A DNA stretch of 64,000 bases, from assembly GCF_024298965.1 (NCBI RefSeq), contig NZ_CP085193.1, forward strand, positions 9,610,001-9,674,000, written 5' to 3'. Positions within the stretch are counted from its first letter, which is position 1, and every line of letters starts with the position of its first letter. The stretch comes from Streptomyces rapamycinicus NRRL 5491 (lineage in GTDB: Bacteria; Actinomycetota; Actinomycetes; Streptomycetales; Streptomycetaceae). The notes under the pieces were generated by a model. It saw only the letters and a program-made list of their open reading frames with translations. It had not been told where the DNA came from and made no database searches. This document shows positions 42,310-50,910 of this stretch, piece by piece. Made by a program: the position numbers and the translations under genes.

Positions 42310-45093
42310 TCACAGGAGCGGATCCTCCCACTGCTCCAAGAGGGACTCCACCGTCCCCTGTGTGCCTGCCGCGCCGTCGTCGAGAGTCTGCTCGGCCCAG
42401 ATCACCTTGCCGTTCGGCGTGTAGCGGGTTCCCCAACGCTGCGCGAACTGGGCGACGAGGAACAGGCCGCGCCCGCCCTCGTCGGTGGTCTTGGCACTGC
42501 GCATATAGGGCGATGTGCTGGAGCCGTCGGACACCTCGCAGATCACGGTGCGGTCGTACAGAAGGCGAACGGTGATGGGTTCGCTGCCGTAGCGGATGGC
42601 GTTGGTGACCAACTCGCTGAGGATCAGCTCGGTCGGGAAGGCGGTCTCCTCCAGCCCCCAGTCGGCCAGCTGCCGGGCGACCCGGCTGCGGATGGGGGCG
42701 ACGGCGGCAGGGTCGGCGGGTACGTCCCAGGTGGTGACCCGTGTGGAGGCGAGCATGCGGGTTCGGGCCATCAGCAGTGCGATGTCATCGCTCGGATCGT
42801 CGGGTACCAGTGCGTCCAGTACCGCCTGGCAGGTGTTGTCCATGCTGCGGTCCGGATGGCCTGCCAGGGCGCTGCCGAGGAGTTCGAGACCCTCGTCGAT
42901 GTCGCGGTGGCGGTCTTCGACGAGGCCGTCGGTGAAGAGGGCGACTTGGCTGCCTTCGGCAAGCTGGAGTTCGACGGCCTCGAAGGGCAGGCCCCCGAGG
43001 CCGAGGGGCAGGCCGGCGGGCAGATCGGGGAATTCCACGGCGCCATCGGGATGGACGATGGCGGGTCCCGGGTGTCCGGCCCGTGCCATGGTGCATCGAC
43101 CGGAGACCGGATCGTAGATGGCGTACAGACAGGTGGCCCCCGTGGCTCCTTCGCCCGCACTCTCGGTCGTCCGGTCCTGGTCGATTCTGGCGACCAGCTC
43201 GTCCAGGCGAACGAGGAGGTCGTCGGGGGCCAGGTCGAGGGCCGAGAAGTTGTGCACCGCGGTGCGCAGCCGCCCCATGGTGGCCGCTGCGTGCAGTCCG
43301 TGCCCGACAACGTCGCCGACCACCAGGGCGACTCGGGTGCCGGGCAGCGGGATGATGTCGAACCAGTCGCCGCCCACACCGGCCCGGGCGGGCAGGTACC
43401 GGTACGCCACTTCCAGAGCGCTCTGCTCGGGCATGCCACCGGGAAGCAGACTGCGCTGCAGGGTGACGGCCATGGTGTGCTCTCGGGTGTAGCGGCGGGC
43501 ATTGTCGATGCACACCGCCGCACGGGCGGCCAGCTCCTCGGCGAAGGACAGATCCTCCTCCCCGAAAAGCTCGGATTGGTCAGCGCGCCAGAAGTCGACT
43601 GCCCCCAGCACCACCCCGCGGGCCTGCAACGGCACGGTGATCAGCGAGCGCACGCCATAGTTGAGGATCCTTTGGGTGCGTTCCGGGTCCTGAGCCTTCC
43701 AGCCGGGCGCTGCATGAAGGTCGGCATCGAGGGTCGGGCGGCCGCTCGCCATACCCAACGCCGTCGGCGCCGCGGGGACAAACCTGACAAGCTCACCCAC
43801 CGGGTAGAACGGCGGATCCTCCCGGATGCCGCAGAAGGCCGTACGGCGCATCTCGCTGCTTGGCCCGACCGGCTCCTCACCGCGCAGAACGGGGTCAAGG
43901 AGCTCTACGGTGACGAAGTCGGCGAACCCAGGGACTGCCACTTCGGCCAGTTCCTCGGCAGTGCGTACCACATCGAGGGTGGTGCCGATGCGGACACCGG
44001 CGTTGTAGAGCAGTTGAAGCCGCTGCCGGGTCTCCTCGGCCCGGTCGGCGAGCGCATGCAGCTCGGTGGTGTCCCGCAGTGTCGTCACGCTCCCCGGCGG
44101 CCCCCCTTGACGGTCGGTCGGCCGAACATTGACCGCCAGTAGCCGGTCACCGGCTGGGCACACCTTGTCCGTGGCCTCACGACCGGAGAGCAGCAGCTGC
44201 GCGATTCCAGGAGCCAGGCCAAGGTCGGTGACCGTCCGTCCTTCCACGTCCGCGGGCAGCTCTAGCAGCCGTCGGGCCTCGTCGTTGGCCAGCAGCAGCC
44301 GCCCGTCGCCCCGGACGATCACCACCCCTTCGCGAACCGCGTGCAGTACGGCGTTGTGGTGGTCGTACATCCGTGTGATCTCGGCCGCGCCCAGACCGTG
44401 CGTCTGACGTCGCAGCCGCCGGCTCGCCAGCACGGAACTGCCCGAGGCGAGAAGGAGTGCACCCGCCGCCGAACCCAGCACCACCGGCAGTTGTTCTGCC
44501 ACCATGGTGTTCACCCTCTTCATGGTGATCCCGGCCGAAACCAGGCCGACCAGCTTGCCGTCCGGCCTGGTCACGGGCACAGAGGAGGTCATGCTGACGC
44601 CTGTCACCGTGGGGAAGCTTCTGATGAAGGGCCGATTGGCCCGCGCGGCGTCGAGTGTTTCCTCGTACGGGCCGACGATGTGCTTCCCGATTTTCTTGGG
44701 GTCGGGGTGCGTGTACCGGATTCCAGCCGTGTTCCACACCACGATGTAATCGAGGTGGGCGTCCTTCCGGGCAGCCTCGGCGAGCGGCTGCAGCACGTGC
44801 GTGGGATTCCGGTCGGACAGGGCTTCGATCATGCCGGGCGAGTGCGCGAAAGCCTCGGCTGCGGCGAGTGTCCGGTCTCGCGCATCCCGGGTGCTCTCGC
44901 GCCGAGCCTGCAGCACAAGGGCTGCTACCGCGGCGGCGACGAGCAGGACAATGAGTACGACCTGTAGGACCAGCATTTGGCTCGCGACACTGCGCGTGTC
45001 AAGCAGGGAGCGAAGAGAACCGGTCGCTGAGCGTGCCTCTGGTGATGTCAGACCTTTTTTACGCCGAGTAAATGAGGGGAAATTTACTTGCAT
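42310..45093 (-). CDS. Membrane-bound SpoIIE phosphatase with sensor, PAS, GAF and ATPase domains
   Basis: 927 residues. Order: membrane helix 1 (about 38-62), extracytoplasmic Cache-like sensor (64-205), membrane helix 2 (208-228), PAS (245-360), GAF (370-540), PP2C/SpoIIE phosphatase (560-780, with GDWFDIIPLPG, GDVVGHGLHA and LFTDGLVED), and RsbW-like ATPase (800-915, with LILSELVTNAIRYGS and TTDEGGRGLFLV). The sensor resembles CitA/DcuS-type domains that bind small carboxylates. The ATG at 45093 has no clear ribosome site, so the start is uncertain. It likely links an external ligand to an anti-sigma/anti-anti-sigma switch. Confidence 0.9.
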   Translation of the reverse strand: MQVNFPSFTRRKKGLTSPEARSATGSLRSLLDTRSVASQMLVLQVVLIVLLVAAAVAALVLQARRESTRDARDRTLAAAEAFAHSPGMIEALSDRNPTHVLQPLAEAARKDAHLDYIVVWNTAGIRYTHPDPKKIGKHIVGPYEETLDAARANRPFIRSFPTVTGVSMTSSVPVTRPDGKLVGLVSAGITMKRVNTMVAEQLPVVLGSAAGALLLASGSSVLASRRLRRQTHGLGAAEITRMYDHHNAVLHAVREGVVIVRGDGRLLLANDEARRLLELPADVEGRTVTDLGLAPGIAQLLLSGREATDKVCPAGDRLLAVNVRPTDRQGGPPGSVTTLRDTTELHALADRAEETRQRLQLLYNAGVRIGTTLDVVRTAEELAEVAVPGFADFVTVELLDPVLRGEEPVGPSSEMRRTAFCGIREDPPFYPVGELVRFVPAAPTALGMASGRPTLDADLHAAPGWKAQDPERTQRILNYGVRSLITVPLQARGVVLGAVDFWRADQSELFGEEDLSFAEELAARAAVCIDNARRYTREHTMAVTLQRSLLPGGMPEQSALEVAYRYLPARAGVGGDWFDIIPLPGTRVALVVGDVVGHGLHAAATMGRLRTAVHNFSALDLAPDDLLVRLDELVARIDQDRTTESAGEGATGATCLYAIYDPVSGRCTMARAGHPGPAIVHPDGAVEFPDLPAGLPLGLGGLPFEAVELQLAEGSQVALFTDGLVEDRHRDIDEGLELLGSALAGHPDRSMDNTCQAVLDALVPDDPSDDIALLMARTRMLASTRVTTWDVPADPAAVAPIRSRVARQLADWGLEETAFPTELILSELVTNAIRYGSEPITVRLLYDRTVICEVSDGSSTSPYMRSAKTTDEGGRGLFLVAQFAQRWGTRYTPNGKVIWAEQTLDDGAAGTQGTVESLLEQWEDPLL

Positions 45094-45263
45094 AACGCAT
45101 TTTTACCACTCCTCGGACTTTTGGTGACTACTGCCGACGCCGGTCGGATACTCCTGGATGCCTGGGGTCGGATAGTCGGCGCCTTTCACCTTTACGTCCG
45201 GGCTCGTGACGCACTGGGGTGCACACGGGCAGAGGCGACTGTCCTTGTTCCCGTGGTCGGCGC

Positions 45264-45989
45264 TCAGCTCTCTGTCGAGTGCGGGGCCTTGAGGCCGAAT
45301 GCCCCGTAAGCCGTACGTGCCCGCTCGGATCCGAGAAAACACACCAACTCCGACGCGGGGGACCACTCCGCCGCAGTCGTGGACGGCGCGATGCTGAACT
45401 CGGTGTCGTGCGCGGCGTCGGCGGGGAAGGGGCCGACCACATCGACGCCGGGGACGGTCATCAACTCACTCACCTGCTGCACCGCCAGGTCTGCCCTGCC
45501 ATCCAGCAAGGTGGCGGCGGCGAAGCCCTTCTGCACAATCGTGGCCCGTGCGTTCACCGCCTCCGCGATGCCGAGTCGGCCCAGCAACTGAGCGAAGTAA
45601 ATGCCGCTGGCCCCCGTTCTGGAGTAGGCGACCGAACGGGCGTCGAGCAATGTCCGCACCAGGTCGTCGACGGTCGCGATCAACGGTCGCGGCGTCCGCG
45701 CCCGGACGGCGAGTCCGATGCCCGTTCTGGCAACCGGCAGGCGCGCCCGACCGTCGACGGTTCCCTGAGCCGACAATTGCCGGATGTCATCGGTAACGGC
45801 GATCAGGACATCGGGGACCTCTCCGGAGTGGATACGCTCCAACAGCACCGATGTCGGATCGAAGTCCGGCTGGACGCCGATGCCCGTCTCCTCGGTGAAC
45901 TCTCTGAGCAATCGCTGTTCCAGGGCGGCTTGCACCGCCAGGGTGCTGAAGAGGGATACCTGCCTACCAGCGGAGTTCTGTTCGCGCAT
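45264..45989 (-). CDS. ModA-like substrate-binding protein without signal peptide
   Basis: 241 residues from the ATG at 45989, behind GAAGGAGCC. The fold is that of type II periplasmic binding proteins (VSLFSTLAVQAALEQRLLREF, then DVLIAVTDDIRQL, and RSVAYSRTGASGIYFAQLL), close to the molybdate-binding ModA group. There is no signal peptide and no ABC permease gene nearby, so it may be a cytoplasmic ligand-binding protein. Last gene of the eight-gene operon, seven bases after the isomerase. Confidence 0.78.
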   Translation of the reverse strand: MREQNSAGRQVSLFSTLAVQAALEQRLLREFTEETGIGVQPDFDPTSVLLERIHSGEVPDVLIAVTDDIRQLSAQGTVDGRARLPVARTGIGLAVRARTPRPLIATVDDLVRTLLDARSVAYSRTGASGIYFAQLLGRLGIAEAVNARATIVQKGFAAATLLDGRADLAVQQVSELMTVPGVDVVGPFPADAAHDTEFSIAPSTTAAEWSPASELVCFLGSERARTAYGAFGLKAPHSTES

Positions 45990-45996
45990 GGCTCCT

Positions 45997-46809
45997 TCAC
46001 CCTTCCTCTGTATGGATGAACCGCGTCAGCCACCCGAGCCCCTCGGCGGTACCGTTCGCGGGACGGTACTCACAGCCGATCCAGCCCGCGTAACCAAGCG
46101 ACCGCAACCGGTCGAAGACGAAGTCCCAGGCGATCTCCCCGCTGCCGGGCTCTGCCCGCCCGGGCACGTCCGCGACTTGGAGGTGCGCGATCGACGGCAG
46201 GAACGTCTCCAGCCGGGTGGTGATGTCGCCTTGCTGAACCTGACAGTGGTAGACGTCGAAGAGGATGCCGACCCGGTCGTTGCCGATGGCATCTACCACA
46301 CCCGCGGCCTGCTCCTGGGTATTCACGAGATATCCAGGAATGTCGCGGGAGTTGACAGCCTCCAGGACCAGCCGGACACCGGCCGTGGAGGCGAGCTGCG
46401 CGGCCCATGCGACGTTTGTGACGTATTGCGAGAAGGCCGTGTCCCGCTGGACCTCGGGTGGCCTTACTCCGGCGCGCAAGTGGACCAGCGGGCACTCCAG
46501 CTCGACCGCGTAGTCGAGCGCTTTGGTTATGCCGTCGCGGAACTCCCGCACCCGGTCGGGCAGACACGCCGTTCCCGCGAATGTGGAAGTTCCCGGAGGC
46601 CCCACCGGGCTGTTGATCAGCGCTTGGCACAGTCCCGCCTCCTGCAAACGGCGTCGCAGCGTGAGCGGTGAATGGTCGTACGGCGACGCATACTCGACGG
46701 CACTGAATCCGGCCTCGGCTGCGGCGGTGAAGCGTTCCTCAAAGGGCACTTCACCGAAGAGCCAGCCCAGGTTCGCGCAGAAGCGCAATCTCTTGTCCAC
46801 TGGGGTCAC
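45997..46809 (-). CDS. otnI: Hydroxypyruvate isomerase family protein, OtnI-like
   Basis: 270 residues from the GTG at 46809, which overlaps the RidA stop as GTGA. The TIM-barrel start FCANLGWLFGEVPFEERF is characteristic of Hyi/OtnI; metal-binding residues are in LVLEAVNSRDIPGY (E near 150) and FDVYHCQ (D and H near 185), and GEIAWDF near 225. OtnI isomerises 2-oxotetronate to 3-oxotetronate. OtnK and OtnC homologues in the same operon make that role likely; the oxidising dehydrogenase is not in the operon. Gene symbol by pathway analogy. Confidence 0.8.
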   Translation of the reverse strand: MTPVDKRLRFCANLGWLFGEVPFEERFTAAAEAGFSAVEYASPYDHSPLTLRRRLQEAGLCQALINSPVGPPGTSTFAGTACLPDRVREFRDGITKALDYAVELECPLVHLRAGVRPPEVQRDTAFSQYVTNVAWAAQLASTAGVRLVLEAVNSRDIPGYLVNTQEQAAGVVDAIGNDRVGILFDVYHCQVQQGDITTRLETFLPSIAHLQVADVPGRAEPGSGEIAWDFVFDRLRSLGYAGWIGCEYRPANGTAEGLGWLTRFIHTEEG

Positions 46810-47243
46810 GGACCAGTGACTGCGGCGACGACTTCGATCTCGACGCAGGCACCGTGCGGGAGTTGAGCTACCCCGATGGCGCTGCGGGCGTGCTGTCCGG
46901 CCTGGCCGAGGTTTTCGATGAAGACTTCCGACGCCGCGTCGATGACCCTTCCGTGCGCCGTGAAGTCCGGTCCCGAGGCGACGAATCCCGTTATCTTGAG
47001 GATGCGCTGGAGTCGGCGTCCTTCGGTGAGTTCCCGGTTCAGGACATTGAGGCACGCCTGTGCGCAGAGCCGTGCCGCCTCGCGCGCGGAGTCCAGGTCG
47101 ACATCCGCCCCCACTTTTCCGTGATAGGCGATCTGACCGTCCTTCCGGGGGAGCTGGCCACTGACGTACGCGAAGCCTTCATGTACCACAAGCGGGGTCA
47201 CATAGCCGCTGGGGGCGGATGCTGTCTTGTTCGCTGTTGTCAT
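46806..47243 (-). CDS. RidA-family enamine/imine deaminase-like protein
   Basis: 145 residues. The family pattern is clear: YVTPLVVHEGFAYVSGQLPR at the N-terminus, the YHGKVGADVDLDSAREAARLC block, and the C-terminal RSAIGVAQLPHGACVEIEVV with the arginine that binds carboxylates. RidA hydrolyses reactive 2-aminoacrylate-type enamines. Its presence among racemase and sugar-acid genes points to an imine intermediate in the pathway. It is 10 bases after the hydrolase and overlaps the isomerase. Confidence 0.9.
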   Translation of the reverse strand: MTTANKTASAPSGYVTPLVVHEGFAYVSGQLPRKDGQIAYHGKVGADVDLDSAREAARLCAQACLNVLNRELTEGRRLQRILKITGFVASGPDFTAHGRVIDAASEVFIENLGQAGQHARSAIGVAQLPHGACVEIEVVAAVTGP

Positions 47244-47253
47244 CGTCTACTCC

Positions 47254-48120
47254 CTATGCCTTGAGATCGTTGACAAAGTCGGAGATTTCCCGTGCGAGCG
47301 CTTCGGGTTCTTCCTCCGGGATGTAGTGACCGCTGCCTGCGATGACGCCACCGTGCACGTTGTGGCCCAGCGGCTGCATGCTCTCGTGGAGATCCGGCGC
47401 GGAACCGACCTCACCGCCGAGGGCGAGTACCGGGACGTCGATCTTCTTCTGCATCAGGGGGGTGTTCTGCTCGATGTCCTCCAGGACCGCGCGGTAGTAG
47501 CCGAGCATGCCCCGTAGTCCGCCCGGGGTCTGGTACACGCGCTCGTACTCGTCGATGTCGGCGTTGCTGAAAGTGGTTCGCCAGTTGGCGGTCTTCCTGC
47601 TGAAGAACCATTCGATGAGGATGCGCTCGCGTCCCTGGAGCAGTGCCTCGGGCAGGTCGGGGATCGGGTTGAACAGGAAGTGCCAGTTCCGCCAGTTGTC
47701 CGGGCCGAGCGTGATCGTCGGCCGTAGCGTGACACCCGGGATGTTGCCGTCGAGGAGCACCACTCCTCGCAGGTCGGCGGCGAACTGATGCGCGTAGGCG
47801 TATCCCACCCAGGCGCCGATGTCGTGCCCGACCAGCACGTACCGGTCCTCACCGAGGACCTTCAGCAGCGAGCGCAGCCGCTTGCCGGTCGTCAGGGTGT
47901 CGTAGCCGTCCACCGGCTTGTCGGAGTCCCCCTGTCCAGGGAGGTCGACGGCGATCACATGGAAACGGTCCGCGAGCAGCGGCATCAGGCGCCGCCACGC
48001 GTAGGAGCTTTGCGGGAAACCGGCGACCAGCACGATCGTGGGTCCTTCACCGGCCTCCACGATGTGGAACCGGAGGTCGTCCGCCCACACCATACGGTGC
48101 TGGAGCTCGATATCACTCAT
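47254..48120 (-). CDS. Alpha/beta-fold hydrolase, dehalogenase/epoxide-hydrolase type (copy 2)
   Basis: 288 residues from the ATG at 48120. Same architecture as copy 1 at 41030: D100 nucleophile in VGHDIGAWVG, cap domain with EWFFSRKTANWRT, histidine in GSGHYIPEE. This is the copy in operon context, between the OtnC-like aldolase (91 bases upstream) and RidA (10 bases downstream). A carbon-halogen, epoxide or ester bond is the usual target; in this operon it may release the acid-sugar or amino-acid part of a larger substrate. The frame open to 48432 is not used. Confidence 0.92.
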   Translation of the reverse strand: MSDIELQHRMVWADDLRFHIVEAGEGPTIVLVAGFPQSSYAWRRLMPLLADRFHVIAVDLPGQGDSDKPVDGYDTLTTGKRLRSLLKVLGEDRYVLVGHDIGAWVGYAYAHQFAADLRGVVLLDGNIPGVTLRPTITLGPDNWRNWHFLFNPIPDLPEALLQGRERILIEWFFSRKTANWRTTFSNADIDEYERVYQTPGGLRGMLGYYRAVLEDIEQNTPLMQKKIDVPVLALGGEVGSAPDLHESMQPLGHNVHGGVIAGSGHYIPEEEPEALAREISDFVNDLKA

Positions 48121-48211
48121 CGCTGTCCTCTCAGGAACTGTTGTCGGGTATGGCAGTCGGCCATGCGGTGCGGTAGGCGCGCCCAGGAAGCCGCCCACGA
48201 GGAGGTGGAGG

Positions 48212-48856
48212 TCAGCGACCACGGTCGAGTTGTGAGACCTCTTGGTCGCTGAGAGCGCGAGTCGGTATTCCGCGCAGGAGCAGGAAGAGCTTCGCCGTCT
48301 CCTCCAGCTCTTCGATCGCCGCCGCCGCGGACTCAAGAGTCGTGCCGCTGACGATCGGCCCGTGGTTGGCAAGCAGGATCGCGTGGTAACGGGCGGCGAG
48401 GTCGTAGATCGCGGTGGCCAGCGCCGGGTCACCGGGCCGGTAGTAGGGGACGAGGGGCAGTCGGCCGATCCTCATGGCGAAATAGGCGGTGAGCGGCGGA
48501 ACACACTCGACCGGATCGAGCCCGTCCATGCAGGACACCGCCGCCGCGTAGGTCGAGTGCAGGTGAACGATGCCACCGGCGTCCCGTCGCTGTCTGTACA
48601 GCGCCAAGTGCAGGAGGCTCTCCTTGGTCGGGCGGTCCCCGCCGACGTGGCGCCCGTTCTCGTCCAGCTTTGACAGCCGATCCGGATCAAGAGTGCCCAG
48701 ACTCGCGTTGGTGGGCGTCATCAGCCATCCGTCACACACCCGCACACTGAGGTTGCCGCTGGTCCCGGTGGTCAGTCCGCGGGCGAACAAGGATGCGCCC
48801 AGCGTGGTGAGCCGTTCCCGTAGCTGAGGTTCGTGCCCTTTCGTGATCAGGTTCAT
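48212..48856 (-). CDS. otnC: Class II aldolase, OtnC-like decarboxylase
   Basis: 214 residues from the ATG at 48856, overlapping the kinase stop as ATGA. The class II aldolase/adducin pattern: GTSGNLSVR near residue 32, catalytic KES near 78, zinc-binding HLHSTYA near 95 and NHGPIV near 155. OtnC decarboxylates 3-oxotetronate 4-phosphate to dihydroxyacetone phosphate. The direct coupling to an OtnK homologue strongly supports that role. Fuculose-phosphate aldolase is the alternative in the same family. Confidence 0.85.
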   Translation of the reverse strand: MNLITKGHEPQLRERLTTLGASLFARGLTTGTSGNLSVRVCDGWLMTPTNASLGTLDPDRLSKLDENGRHVGGDRPTKESLLHLALYRQRRDAGGIVHLHSTYAAAVSCMDGLDPVECVPPLTAYFAMRIGRLPLVPYYRPGDPALATAIYDLAARYHAILLANHGPIVSGTTLESAAAAIEELEETAKLFLLLRGIPTRALSDQEVSQLDRGR

Positions 48857-50121
48857 GGCAGCCGCTCCCAGGCGTCGAGGAAGAAGTCGCGCGAGCCGAA
48901 ATTCCCCGACTTCAGCGCGAGCGCGAGTGGCCGAGGGGTGCCAAGCGTCCACGTCCACGGCACTCCTGGACTGATCTCCGGCCCGATGACCAGCCCGGTA
49001 GCGCCAAGTGCCCCTACGACCGCACCCGAGGTCTCCCCGCCGGCGACGATCAACCGGCCGACCCCCATGTCGACGAGGCCCCGAGCGATCGAAGCGAGGG
49101 TGTCCTCGATCCGTGAGGCGGTGTCGTCCGGAAGCCGTGACTTCGCCGCAGTGACATTCCGCGCCGGTTGCGTCGCGTGCAGCAGGACCGGACCATCCGC
49201 CAGGAGTGGGCGGGCCCAGCGCAGTGCCGCTGTGACGACGTCCTCGCCTCGGACAACCGCGCAGGGGTCGACGGGGAAGGTCGGGTACACCGCGCGCGCC
49301 GCCTCGACTTGGGCGTTCGTCGCCGCTGAGCAACTGCCCGCGATGACGGCCCGTGCCCCACCGAATGGCACCGGGGCGTGGGGATCACCGTAGGTGAGAC
49401 CGTGCGGCCGGGTACGGGGAGTCTCCGCGAGCCCGATCGCGAGCCCAGAACTCGCCGTGACCAGCCGCAGATCGGCGCACGCGCGGCCGATGGCGAGGAG
49501 GTCGTGATCGTCGGTCGCATCAACGACCGCGTATCGGATTCCCGCCGAGCGCAACGCGCCGAACTCTGCGCGGATCCGCTCCGGCCCCTGAGCCACGGTT
49601 CCGTGGCCGACCAGACCGACTCGCGAGCCAGTCTGCCGCCGCATCAACCGCACCACGTTCGCGTCATCCATCGGCGTCAGGGGGTGCTGACGCATGGAAG
49701 TCTCGTCCAACGGCGCATCGCCCACGAAGAGCCGGCCGTCGCGGACGGTTCGGCCGTTGGCCGGCAGCGCTGGACATATGACGGTGAAATCCATGCCGAG
49801 GGCGTCCATCAAGGCGTCCGCGACCGGGCCGATGTTGCCCGCCGGGGTGGAGTCGAAAGTCGAGCAGTACTTGAAGTAGTAGCGTTCGCAGCCGATCTCC
49901 CGCAGCCACCGCAGTGCGGTGAGGGACTGCTCCACCGCGTCGGCGACCGGCGCCGTGCGGGTCTTCAACGCGATGACGACCGCCTCCGCGCCCGACCGCA
50001 CAACCTCCTCCCCGGTATCGGGGACGCCGATGACCTGCACCGTTCGAATCCCCTGCGCCACCAGCGCGGAGGCGAGATCGGTACCGCCTGTGAAGTCATC
50101 GGCGATGCATCCGAGCAACAT
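48853..50121 (-). CDS. otnK: Four-carbon acid sugar kinase, OtnK-like (DUF1537 family)
   Basis: 422 residues. The N-terminal signature GCIADDFTGGTDLA at residues 4-17 is the acid-sugar-binding motif, with YYFKYCSTFDSTPAGNIG near 85-100; the C-terminal nucleotide-binding domain includes LIVAGGETSGAVVGALG near 360. The family phosphorylates 3-oxotetronate and related acid sugars. It is followed by OtnC and, after two inserted genes, OtnI. An internal piece of a near-identical gene is found at 40826-40980. Confidence 0.88.
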   Translation of the reverse strand: MLLGCIADDFTGGTDLASALVAQGIRTVQVIGVPDTGEEVVRSGAEAVVIALKTRTAPVADAVEQSLTALRWLREIGCERYYFKYCSTFDSTPAGNIGPVADALMDALGMDFTVICPALPANGRTVRDGRLFVGDAPLDETSMRQHPLTPMDDANVVRLMRRQTGSRVGLVGHGTVAQGPERIRAEFGALRSAGIRYAVVDATDDHDLLAIGRACADLRLVTASSGLAIGLAETPRTRPHGLTYGDPHAPVPFGGARAVIAGSCSAATNAQVEAARAVYPTFPVDPCAVVRGEDVVTAALRWARPLLADGPVLLHATQPARNVTAAKSRLPDDTASRIEDTLASIARGLVDMGVGRLIVAGGETSGAVVGALGATGLVIGPEISPGVPWTWTLGTPRPLALALKSGNFGSRDFFLDAWERLP

Positions 50122-50177
50122 GTCCGCGCCCCTTTCCGATCACGTCGGCCGACGGGCCCGCAGGGGGACAGCGGCGG

Positions 50178-50846
50178 TCACACGGCGCCATGGACAGCCT
50201 CCTTCAGGGCGAGGACGGCTGTCTGTGGGGCGGTGTAGACGGGCACGTCCACCCGTGCGCGGACCCGCTCCACCGCCTGCGAGGTGGAGAAATGGGCCAG
50301 GACGATGGCGTCGCAGCCGGAGAGCCTTGATGCCTGCTCCGCGACCAGCCGGTTGTGTGAGCCTGCGTCCCCCGCACGCAGCAGCTCGATCGCGGAGTCG
50401 ACGACGATCGATCTGAGCTTCGCAGGTGATCCCAGACGTTCCGCCTCGGCGGCGAATTCGTCCTCCATGGTCGGGACCGAGGGTGCGAATGTGGCGAGCA
50501 TCCCGACATCGGTGCCGCGCGCGAGCGCCGCCCGGAACATCGCCTCGTTTGGTTTGACCACCGGCACGGGCAGCAGAGCCGCCGCGCGGTCTATCGCCGG
50601 GCCGAACGCCGAACAGGTCGCCAGGATGCCGTCGGCGCCGGTGCGGCAGGCATAGCGCACCAGATCCACAAAACGTTCGGTCAACTCCTCAGCCAGCTCT
50701 GTCTGGCGTGCCCGCTCGGTGGTGAGCCCGTCATCGAGCAGATTCGTCAGCTCGGCCTCGGGCCATTCTCTTGCGAACGCGTCATGGACGGGCGCCATGG
50801 CGACGGGCGTCGCGTGGATGAGGACAATGCGTGCTGTGCCTGTCAT
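50178..50846 (-). CDS. Aspartate/glutamate racemase family protein
   Basis: 222 residues from the ATG at 50846, with GAGAAAG just upstream; the GTG at 50870 is an alternative. The first catalytic cysteine is present (ILATCSAFGPAID near residue 82), but where the second cysteine is expected the text reads IVLAHFSTSQA, without cysteine. Two-base racemisation would therefore not be possible; arylmalonate decarboxylase, maleate isomerase or hydantoin racemase-like variants are alternatives. It lies between the glutamate cyclase-like and kinase genes, 64 and 56 bases away. Confidence 0.8.
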   Translation of the reverse strand: MTGTARIVLIHATPVAMAPVHDAFAREWPEAELTNLLDDGLTTERARQTELAEELTERFVDLVRYACRTGADGILATCSAFGPAIDRAAALLPVPVVKPNEAMFRAALARGTDVGMLATFAPSVPTMEDEFAAEAERLGSPAKLRSIVVDSAIELLRAGDAGSHNRLVAEQASRLSGCDAIVLAHFSTSQAVERVRARVDVPVYTAPQTAVLALKEAVHGAV

Positions 50847-50910
50847 CGCTTTCTCTGCTCTGTATGTCACACCGGTTGCCCGCCCGCTGGCGGGCGGCTG
50901 AATCGGCCGG

